A stretch of 64,000 bases of DNA. Origin: Lumbricus rubellus. Its lineage: Eukaryota > Annelida > Clitellata > Crassiclitellata > Lumbricidae. Position numbers and translations under genes: made by a program. Where the stretch lies: assembly GCA_945859605.1 (NCBI GenBank), contig OX243828.1, positions 21,070,757 through 21,134,756 of the forward strand, in the 5' to 3' direction. Below the pieces are notes generated by a model, which was not told the DNA's origin, did no database searches, and was given only the letters and a program-made list of their open reading frames with translations. Positions 22,770 through 34,700 of this stretch are shown piece by piece; position 1 is the stretch's first letter, and each line of letters begins with the position of its first letter.

Positions 22770-25700
22770 CTAAAACAAACAACATCACCCACACTTAGCT
22801 GACCTTGATCATCAGCATAGTACTACATAAATGCTTTCCTTTCTCTCTCTATCGTAATCATATATTTACATGCATATAGCACATTTAAATAGAAACTCCT
22901 TGGGGGCGCTCCTGACCCGATACAGGGAGAAAAACAGACATGGAGGGAGTTCCATAATCTAGGCAAATGCTAATATGCCATAGAGGCACAAAACCAATAT
23001 GTGTTGAGCAAAAGCAATAATTGTCGGCCATTGCATATCTTTGTTTACATGTATGTGGGTGTCCCGAGTAGCGGGGTCAACGATCCCTTCTGAGCCTATC
23101 CTTGTGGCCATTCCCCTTTTAATATGTGATTTGCAACTGTATAGCTGTAAAAAATGTTTGGTTTCAAAATAAATGATCGATTGATTGAATGGCAGATCAG
23201 CATGGAGTGTGTATGCTTACCTCTGCACTGTTCGTCCCTTCTCCCACATCGCCCTTCATCCTCTTTGCGGTAGGAGGAGTAGGAGAAAGAGCTGAGGAAG
23301 GAGACAGCGACATACCAGCTCGTCTTTCAATCCTCTTATCCGCAAAGTCCACTTCCCTTCCACCGTGATCATTGAAACGTTCTACGCTGGCTTCCCGTCT
23401 ATCGGCGTTCCTCGCCCGATTCAACGACCGTGAAGCGCCATCTGGCGACGACGAAGCAGTCGACCGTCCTCGCTTCAGCGACCTTGACCCGTCACGCTGC
23501 TGAGCGCGACGGTCCTTCGATTCGTAGTCAAAACTCTTATGCTCAGTTCTTTCTTTGGTGGGGGACGGCCCGGTTTGCGAAGCAACATTACCCCGACGTA
23601 CCCTTTCCGATTCCTCCATGTTTTCGTCTTTCCATGCTTTACTGTTTGTCCATTGCTGCGGTGACCTTGGACTGTTCTGCGACCTTGGACCACTTGGTGA
23701 CCTTGACCTCTTCGGTGACCTTGACCTGTGCGAAGATCGAGATCGTCGGTTAAGATATCTTCGTGGATCGTCGACTCGATCGGAGCGCATCGCAACGCTC
23801 CGATCCTCCCTCGGTAAATTGTAGCCTTCGTGAGAATTGTAATCTCCTTTGACCCGTAAATGTTTCTGCATCTGAAGCGCGTCGCCCGCGTGCCCACCGC
23901 TGCCACGCGGGTCCAATCTGTCCGTACGAGGGTCGTACCCGCCTCCCGCTCTGTCGTAACTGTCCCCACGTCGCTCAAGACGCGGGTCGAATTTGTCAGC
24001 GGGCGTGTTGTAATTGTCCTCCATGCGGTCGTGACCACGCATGGGGTAATTGTCCCCGCGGGGTACGCCCCGTGGTTCATAGCCGTCCCTTCGCTGGGGA
24101 CCAGAGTTTCTGGGGTAAACATGAGAATGTCGATCGATTGGCGGTGACGAAGGCCCCAGACCGGGTGGCATTCCCCCACGCGAGGTTGGTAAATCCCCGT
24201 AGTATTCCGTCGCTGGTTCGCGCACGTCGCTTTCGTACGGAACTGTTCTTCGGAACGGGGAATCCCCACGTCTCTGCCGATGGTGGGAAATTCCTCCTCC
24301 CCGGCTGAAAGCGTTTGCCCCGCCCCGATCGAAATCCTCCCGAGGCTGTTCGTAGTGGGGGGCGCCTAGGCGAGCCTGGTATTCGCCCACGGTACCCCGA
24401 GGATCGCGGCGGGGCGACGTGGGCCACCGCACCTCGTGCTGCCCCACGTATCTGTCTGGAAACGGTGACACGTGTCGTCTGTCGATCGGGGGCGACCGAG
24501 CGCGTCTGTCGTACTCGGACACTACCCTAGGCGACCTCTGTCTCGACTCAACCCCCTCCCACTTGGAAGTCGACCCCCAGTTGTCACGGTAACCGGGGGA
24601 AACGTTCCGGTTCCGCCGAATCATGGACTCTGGCGGACCCTCGCCCAGGTGGGGCGGAATCTCGTGGTAGTCGTATCGTGACGGATGGGGGCTGATCCGC
24701 CGCCTCTCGTCGACCCACGGCTGACCTTTCGCCCGTCTGCCGGGACTGGCGGACAGCGAGCGTCGCTGCGATCTCGAGTGGGTCAAGCGCGGGGAAAGTC
24801 TTCTGGAAGGGTAACCGGGTTCTAGTTTGGGGTAGCCGTCGCCCTCTGGTGGCGGATGGTTCTGCTGGGGGGATGATGGAGCAAAGTGACGATGAGCAAC
24901 TGAAGAAGAATATCTGGAAAAAATAAACAAAAAATGCAGGTAGAAAAAAACAAGTCCACTTCTAGATGACAAAAACACAAATTCCAACTTCAGAGAAGCA
25001 ACTCAAGTGTCAGATATCATGTCCATGTCTCAAACCACCAGCTCAGAAATCACACCAACGTGCTATAAAACCAATCCCAGAAGCAGATATTACACCCATA
25101 TCTCTTAAAACCAATCCAAGTGGCAGGGACTACATCCATGTCTCATAAAACCAATCCAAATGGCAGATATCTCTTCCATGTGGTCAGAAGTCAATCCAAG
25201 TTTCAGCCCTGGATCACATCCACGCATCAAATCCAAATGCCAGATAACCAAGAAAAGGGGACTATTTAAGAACAAATCCAGGCAAACAGACTCTAAAGAA
25301 CAATTCTTGGAGATGAAGAATTATTAAGAGCTGATCAATACAAAATAAGAAAATCCGCTGCATTACTCTGTTGATACATTAGATGTGATTCAAAATTCAA
25401 AAGATCAGTAGTGTTACCGTGGAGATCGCTTCCGCTGTGGTGAAAAATCATTCCTAGCTAATGCAGGCGAGAACGACATCTTGCGGCCATCTGTTGACGA
25501 AAAACACACTTCTATTTACAATTGATTAATGGCATCCTTTAGATAATTTCAAGAAATGCCGTCCGTGAGCTAACGAAACAATAAAAATTCCAATAAAGGA
25601 TTGGTAAGGATTTGGAAACTATGCAGCATATTCAACATCATCAAAGGTAGGATTAAATTTCACACAGAAACTATTTTTCAACACCTGAATGGATTAACCC

Positions 25701-28700
25701 TATGAATTGGAACTATGCAGTGTATTCGATATCATCCAAGGTAGGATTAAATTTCACATGGAACTTATTTTTCAACCTCTGGATGGATTAATCGTATGCA
25801 TGGAAACCAAGCAGCATATTCAATTATCATCCAAGGTAGGATTACCAGTAAATTTCACATGGCACTTATTTTTCAACCCCTGGACGGATTTCCATACACA
25901 TGGCACTAGATTCTCCCCAGAGAGAATGAATAAAATTTCATGAAACAGCCATTTCAGTCACTCCACGAATGATGTGTATATGAAGAGCCTTACTCCTGTT
26001 CCCCCTGGAGTTGTTGGTCAGCTTCGGAGAGGCGCCGCCGCCGCCAGCGTCCTCTGGTGATGATCGTCGACTTACTCCTCCTCCTCCGTCTCCATGCGAA
26101 CGGTAATTTCGATGCTGGAAGACGGACAGCTTCTCCAGGGTCTTTCCGTCTCTGGCGTTCTGCAATTGTCACAGAAAGCACGGTTACTGTAACAAATGCC
26201 ACTGCATTGTGCGCACTACCATGGATGATTGAGTACCAGAAAGCATTAGTAAAAATAACAATGAAAATTTAAATGATGCTGTAGTTCGGCCAAGGAAGAG
26301 GTCGTTTAATGAAAATGAGTCGGAAGACGACAGAACTTTGCGGGGAACAAAATGCTCTACATAAAAACAGGCGAGTATCTAGGCAATGAATACTCAGACT
26401 GTGCTAATTAGACTGTGGATCGTCGTACCTGCCTTCAATATAGCTTGAAAGGCTCTATAAAAATCAACTAATAGTGCACCAAAACCCGTACCATCTTCAA
26501 AATCAGGACCCAGCATCTTAACGGCTTAGCCGCTTCCAGCACCCGTTCCATCTGCAAAATGAGGACCCAGCATCTTAACGGCTTAGCCACTTCCAGCATC
26601 GGTCTGTCCATCAACACGTCCAGTTTAAGATTTTTATTCTCCTGCACAACTATCTTCTTGGTTCTGCTCTACCCAATCTCACAACATTTTAGACTCCTCT
26701 CTGCCTGGCCATGTTTCGCTTTAGCGGTCTCTTGGTGCACATCGCCGCAGCCGAGTTGAGCAATTTTGCAAGGTAAAAAAACACAGAACAGAATTAGTCT
26801 ACAAATATATGAAATTTCAAATGTCGGGTTTTCAACCCATGAAACCCTAAAATGACGCCCATGACTCACAGCCCTGGAGATATTTGCTTTTAACCCTTTC
26901 CAGCTGGAATTGCTTTGATACCTATCCTGTTAATCGGGTCAGGGGTGACCCGGTCCGGCGGGAAAGGGTTAATCAATCGAAGAAACTCTCAGCTTACCTC
27001 TGCCGACGAAGATCTTGACTGACTTCTGTAAAAGCAGATGAAGAAACACCAATCAGTTATTAGAACACCAATCAATATACAAAATCAATAATTACAGTCA
27101 ATAAAAGAAAGTATGAATAGGCACGTGTAGGTGAAACCAGAAAGAACAACACAATTCATGTATTAATTAACGTTAAAATAAAGTATCAACGCACAGGTTA
27201 ACATCAAGTGATTTCCTACCAAAATGCTATTTAACATTTTCTTTCAAATGTGCATAAATTTTGGGCCAAGCATTCCAAAATTTTCAAACCTGATTTTCTT
27301 GAGAAAAAATTAAGATAATGGAAACTATCAATATGTCAATCCGCTTCCTGCTACCCCCCCCCCACCACCCCCAAACGTCAACTCAACTACCTTTCCAAAA
27401 TTTGGTCCATTTTCTTGGCAGCACTCACAAACAATAAAAAATTTAGTTCTCGCTACAGACAATAGCCGTCGTCACCTCTCATGCCTCAGTCGCGGACTCC
27501 CAGATGCCTCGCTGTGACCCTGCGACCTCTTTCTGGGCGTCGTGTCAGCTCTGACGTCAGCACGATGTTGATTGTCATCATGACTTGGTCGGTGACGTGA
27601 CAGCTGCGACCCGTGACGTCCAGGGGTCAACGACCTCCGTTGTCGCGATCGGTGACGCGACCGTGACGACGCCTTCGAACGGTGACGTGACGGCGAACGT
27701 CGGCGTGACGGGTCTCTTCTCGTCGAACCGCGAGATCGAGAGCGTCGTCGTGGCGACGATTTTCGATATGGTGACTGCTCCCTTGAAAAAGAACAATGAA
27801 CAATTGGTCATCAGAAGACAATGGGCCATTGTAAAATAAAGAATATTCTTACTTACTTACATACTTCGTTGAAAAATCAGTAGAACCACTTTATTTATTT
27901 TATAAGGACTACCCTGTTGTAAGAACTTTGTATATATATGAGACGCCCATTTGGCTGTCTTACAGTGTTATATAAATTGTCTTTATAATTATTATTATAA
28001 CTGGAATGTTAGGTTTAGGTGTCGATTTAGCCTTAACATATAAATTTTAGTTTGCTTATGGTGGCTGGTCCATGGCACCAGGTAATCCGGACAAGGTGCC
28101 CTCGTAGGCAACGGCGTTGTAGCGCTGGATAGCGATTGAGATTTTCTGGAATAAAAAGCCTGTTTCACAAGTTTACTATATAATATGCAACATTATATCA
28201 TCAGCTGATATCCTTAAAAGCTGCTCTACAACGACGGCTATGTGAGTAGACCACTGAACAAATGCCTGCTTGTCTGCTGAATGGGGGGAATTAACCAAAT
28301 GACCTTTCTCTTACACTGTTTCAACAGATAACCCCAGTCTGAGGTCGTCACCATGACCTTGAACTGTCTCTAATGCTGACCTCAGTCACCATTGTTTACC
28401 TTGACCTTCGTCTGTCCTTTCGTGGCGATGGACTTCGAATTCGATTGCGACCGTACGAACTCTGTTTCCGCCGTCGGTCGTCGTCGATCCTCGGCTTCTT
28501 TGCTCCACCAGATGGCGCTTCAGCCGGTTCCGCAGAACGACTGCAACACAAACAACGATCAGAATTAATTCTGATCACCCTTGGATTTATCCATATATGC
28601 ATGATTGTCACTGTGTGTGACCATCGCTGTATGTACGAGTGTTTGCGTGTGCAATTATGCATGTATGTGTGTATAGTATGCACTGTGCAGGTATGTATTT

Positions 28701-31700
28701 GCTTGTATAAGCCCTTGTTAAAGAGCCTCTTCAAGCTCTCTCTACTCAGAGGCGTTCCCGAATGCAGAGCGGACACTGCATCGGAGTTTCACGCCGAAGC
28801 GCTGAGCAATTGTGAGTGAAGGACTTGCCCAAGGTCCTTACGCGGCGAGGTGTATTTGAACCTTCTGGCTCCAGGGCAACGATGCCACCACTATACAACT
28901 GCGCCCCACACATACATGTATGCATGTATGTATGTATAGTATGCAGCTATGTATGCATTCGCACATGTATGCAAGTGCGTATGACAGCATGTTCATTCTC
29001 GATTGCTGACTGTACAAACCTGGACTAGCCTCCCTGTTGCACTACACTTATTGTCCAGGGGTCACACCACTTTCTTCCACACGAATCTCAATTCTCCTAT
29101 TTAGCCGTGATTGGGTCGGAAGCACTTTTGAATATCCTACCTTGAAGAGGCTCTATATATAAAATTTCGTAAATAATAATAATAATAATGTATGGATGTG
29201 TTTGTATGTATGTATGCAATTTTACTGACATACTGTTTATTTAATGAACTAGTTAAGTCAGTATGAATGTCTTTGTATTTGTATGCTAAATGCTGCTCTA
29301 CTGCCATTTCATGAAAGGGTGGCCCCATCCAGTGGGCCCTGGGTCCCTTAAGGGTTTCTTTCTTACCTATTGCTCCCTGATTCTTTTGGTTTTATACTTG
29401 TTTGTAGAGTAGGTAAACGGTAGCACGACATATAATCCCGCAACACTTAATACCGTGACAGTTAATACCGGACACTTAGTCCCGACGACATTTAATCCCG
29501 TGTCAATTAATCCTGTGACAGTTAATCCCGGCGACATTTAATCCCGGCGACACTTAATCCCGCGACATTTGATACTGTGACAATTGCTTTTATGGAATTT
29601 AACTGTCTTAAGATGTTATTTCTTTCCCGGTATTAAGTGTCGCGGGATTAAATGTTGCCAGGATTAACTGTCGCAGGATTAATTGGTCGCGGGATTAAGT
29701 GTCACCGGGATTAAATGTCACCGGGATTAAATGTCGCCGGGATTAACTGTCGCGGGATTAAGTGTCGCGGGATTAACTGTCCGGTACTAACTGTCGGGGA
29801 ATTAAGTGTCGCGGGATTAAGTGTCATGGAACCAGGTAAACATACAAGAAGAACCTACAACATCGCCACTGCCCACACTACTTCAAAACCAATCGACCAA
29901 CAATGGCACAAATAAAATACTCACTCGGCGGCTGTAGGTTGTGCGTTGCCTGCCTCCGAATCCTTGGCGCCTTTGCCTGAAGACTTTGCATTCTTTGGAG
30001 ACCGCGACCTTGACCTAGATAGACCCATTGTCAGACGACCTCTGCCGCTCGGCTTCTCAACATGTTCGGAAAAGTTTCTGACAAGAAAAGTCACAGCACA
30101 GCTTAGCAACGTTAACCCTTTAATGACGAACAGCATTGCTTTCCCAATAACTATTATGCACGCATTGTTTATCTTTTAATAGATTATTATTAATATTTAC
30201 TACTATGGTAGTTAGTAGCCACTTAGTAGTTATCGAAACCAAGACTACTATTGTGGACAAATAACTACATAGCCATTTGTTCACATCAGTAGTCATGGTT
30301 AAGTTTTTGCGGTTCAAACAGTTATGCAAACAGACCAGCATCTTAACACAGTCATGATCTGGCCTCTAGTAACCAACATCTTTTGTTGACAATATTATTT
30401 ATAATCTAAAAGTCTCTCACACGGAACTGAAGTGGCGAACAAAACAAATGGTCTTCGATTAATAATGAAAAATAAATTTAATCGTTAACATCAGTCAACG
30501 ATTAATCAATTAATTAATCAATCAACTATTAATCATTAATAATTAATTAATTAATAATTAATCAGCCATGATTAAGAGAACCGTGATTAACGAACCGGCT
30601 GTTGATGGCAGCCGCAGCTGCGTTGACTTTGATCCGAGTGATCGCCTCTTGGATCATGCTTTGGTGCGTCTTAAGGGTCTCGTTGATTCGCCCCTGCTCC
30701 TCCTACAACAATCATCACCACAGGTTAAGTTGCATTAGAACAGTGGTTCCCAACCTTTTTGGACCTTAGGGCCACTTTTTCTAAGATAGAGGACAAGCGG
30801 GCCACTTTTTCATAGTTAAAGAACATTAGGGGCCACGATGCTAAAATTTACTTAACTAAAAGCATATAAAATTGTTATAATTGATTCAAAATAGGCCTAC
30901 ATGTAGAATGTTTGATGTTATTTATAGACGTCAAAATAAAATAATTTGTAATATAAAATAATTATGTGTTCTATCCTGACAAAACTTTAAATTTTTTCAT
31001 ATATTTTGTTAATTCTTCGAGAGGCGAGGGCCGTTTTTTAGATCTGGCGGGCCATTTGTTTAGGCCTGGTGGGCCACTTTTGGCCCGCGGGCCACGGATT
31101 GGGAACCGCTGCATTAGAATAATCACCATCATAATCGCTACAACCATCACCATGTCTAGAATGTCCACCACAACTGTAAATGTGGTGATTTGACCACCAC
31201 CCCATGACCAACATCACTATGACTGCGACCATCATCATGACCACGACAACAACAACGACCATCATCATCTTCATCATAATGGTTGTGCATCAGCCGATGA
31301 CCTGTCTATCGCAGGAGAGCAGTATCATAGTATACCTTTAAAATGAGGTGTATAATCAAATATATAATATGAAATTTATGCACTTTTGAAGGGGTTTGGA
31401 AGTAGAGAGATTTATATGCCTCTGGGCTTTGGAAGCACAGAAACTTATGTGCTTTTGGAGCAAAGAAACTTGTGTTTTTTGTGCAGGGGCAGGAAGTGAA
31501 AGGGGCTGGAAGTAAAAGGGGCTGGAAGTAAAAGGGGCTGGAAGTAAAAGGGGCTGGAAGTAAAAGGGGCTGGAAGTAGAGAAACTGACGTGTTTTTTGG
31601 GGCAGGAGTTGGAAGTAGAGAAACTTATGCGCTTGGGGGTGGGGGGTTGGAAGTAGAGAAATTTATGTGCTTTGGGGGGGGGGTTTGGAAGTAAAGTGGG

Positions 31701-34700
31701 GGGGTTGGAAGTAAAGGAACTTGTGTGCTTTCGGGAGAAGATTTTGGGCAGGGGCTGGAAGTAAAGGAACTTGTGTGCTTTCGGCGAGATTTCTACCTGT
31801 TTTATTCGGATCTGTTCTTTCTTCTGTTCCTTCAGTTCTTCGGGAATGCCACAGATGTCGTCCATCGCGCTCGAGAGCAGCTGCCACAGCTTCTCCACGA
31901 ACTCACGAGCGTTTTTCACTCCGAGAAACCCCGTCACGTTCATCTGCACCTGCCGAGCATCTGGCAACTGCAATGGAAACAAAATCAACTTCAATTAACA
32001 TAAATTTCCATGCTTGCAATCTTGAGTCAAATTTGTATGTGCACTTGTTTTAGCGCCCCTTCAAGCTCTCTCTACTCTGAGGCGCTCCCGAATGCAGAGT
32101 GGACACTGCATCGGAGTTTCACGCCGAAGCGCTGAGCAATTGTGAGTGAAGGACTTGCCCAAGGTCCTTAAGCGGCGAGGTGGAGTCGAACCTCGAACCT
32201 TCCGGCTCCAAGGCAACGACGCCACCACTACACCACCGCGCCCCATGGGCGTTAACGCCCATGTTCAAAAGTCATTATTTGGAAACTCATCACAACTTGA
32301 GAGGTAGGGGTAACACACTTGTTCGTACTTCCCATAGAAATTTCTTAGAAATGGAATTAACATTCCAAAAATGTATACAGCGCTTCTTCAAACGACCTAC
32401 TAGGAGGTGCTCCCAGTCCAGCCACAACAACAGGATTTGAGCGACTTATAAAAAGCAGGCGACTATAGCATAGGAATCAATCACAAGGCTAATGGGATAT
32501 GGTAGGACCCACAATCGAAAAGGTTAAGCGCTATCTAATAGCCGCCACACCCATGGCAAAGAGCAAAGAATGTTAAGATTTCAAGCTTGTTAGCATGATC
32601 CCGTAGAAAAATTTATTATTTCATTTCATTGTGCACACTATGATCGCAATTCATGGCGTGAAGAGATGATAACAAGTTACAAATGGAGTCACATTTAACA
32701 GATACTTTAGCTTGTATGTTTGTATGTGCACTTGTTATAGCGCCCCTTCAAGCTCTCTCTCTCTCGCTACTCAAAGGCGCTCCCGAATGCAGAGTGGACA
32801 CTGCATCGGAGTTTCACGCCAAAGTGCTGAGCAATTGCGAGTGAAGGGCTTGCACAAGGTCCCTACGCAGTGGCTTGAGGGTGGATTCGAACCGCGAACA
32901 TTCCGGCTCCAAGGCAATGACGCCACCACTACGCCACCGCACCACTTTAGCATGGCTCGTTTTCGATAGTATCACATGTGCAAAATTGTGCGTTTTAATC
33001 GGACAAAGAAGGTAAAACGAGCGTTACCGGTTCGTCGAGCTGGTTGCAGATGAACTCGAAAAGGACGTCGTCCTCGTCGCCAAGGTAATCGGTTATCGTC
33101 TGGTTTATCCACGGCCGAATTATCTCCATGTCGACTCGACTCATGTCGACCTGTCAAACAAAGGTAAGCCACGATGCAATCCATCAGTCACATTGTAAGC
33201 CAAGGTAATCTATCATTTAAGCCAGTGTAATCCATTGTTTAAGACAAGGTAATCTATTGTTTAAACAGAGGCAATCCGTTTCTTAACCCTTTACCAGTTC
33301 ATTTTAAAATTTTAAGGCCGTTTTCAGCGGATATTCTTGGGGCAAAAGGGTAAAAGATTAAGCCACTTGAGGTAATTCATCATTTAAGCCACTGTAATCC
33401 ATTTTTTACGCCAAGGTAATCCATCATTAAACCAGTGTAATCCATTGCTTAAACCAAGGTAATCCATCATTTAAGCCACGGTAGTCCACTATTTTAAGCC
33501 ATGGTAATCCATGATTTAGACAACCAGGTAATTGATCACTTAAGCCAAGGTCATCAATTCTTTAAAAGTAAGAGGGTCTCCTGTTGAAGGTCCCTCTGTT
33601 TGGAATAGCCTCCTGTCTTACATGTGTTCCTTTCTGCGGGACTCCTTTTATAAACTTTTCAAGAATTTCTACTTTGGCCGTGTCTGCAGGGTCAAACGTA
33701 CCTCTAAATAGTTACCTTGAAGGTGCCACATAAATTCCATAGATAGATAGATAGACAGATAGATAGATAGAATTGATTGTCTCAGACAAATTAACCGATC
33801 ATTTTAAGCCAAGGCAAGCAAGGTAAGCAGAAACTTCCTTGAAGGCATTAATTTACCACAAGGTAAGTTAATTGCACATTTGTGAGATAAGAAAGCTGCT
33901 CGTTTAAAGTGCATTCACACAAGACAATTCAGTGGCCAAGTCCCTCACCTTCTTATCGAGACCTTCTCCAAACTTCATTGTCTTCATCAGCTTTTTGTTC
34001 TTATCGACAAACCTGTTGTCTTGGTCCGTAGTTGTTCCCTGAAATAAAAAACACAGCTGCAGCGTGGACTGGTCAACACAAAGCTACCAGAGAGGACATG
34101 CCTCATAATACAGCATGTAAACAAGGGTACACGTGAAAGCGGCATTGTGGATCTATGAGGTCAATAATCAACAGTTCTTGTCGGTGGTCCCCGACCACGA
34201 ATTGCCTGCCCCTGACTCATTGTTCCTTTTCTAGAACTCCTTCTCAAGCATTCCCCTCTCATCCTAAGACGATTTAATTTGGCCTTATTTCGGATGGGAG
34301 CGTCACTGAGTAGTCCCCTTGAAGATGTGCCATACAAATTCTTTTAATGAATGAATGAATGAGTAATAGTATTTTTTATCAAGCAGAATGGTGTGTACAG
34401 TGGGAGTCCCATAAATGAGCTCACACTGCACTGCCAAAAAGCTGAAAATCTATGGTTACACTTCATTATGCCAACTTTATCGCAAGCTTGGACCAAGGTA
34501 AGTATCCATAGCAATCTTGATTTGTTCGGTTGTAATAGTCTGCTGAACAAAGTCCTAGCAGAACTTTTGAGATGGAACTGAAAGGTGTTGCATTGAATGT
34601 TTGGCAATGCACGAACAGCAAAGGCAAACCTGACTTGCATATTTGCTGACGAAACAGAAGCGGGATTTATCGAACGAATTCTTGCCTAAACAGAAGTGGG

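Noticed and set aside
23475..24269. 264-aa alternative - strand frame inside SRRM1 exon 12
   Set aside because: It is an overlapping frame; the main frame continues for 564 codons and links in phase to exons 11 and 13.
29430..29830. CRISPR array
   Set aside because: Units of 14-16 bp abut each other without spacers and run in two opposite orientations.
31356..31796. Extension of SRRM1 exon 4 into a His/Phe/Pro-rich tail
   Set aside because: A donor (CAG|gtagaa) ends the conserved part, and the tail is translation of the GGAAGT minisatellite.
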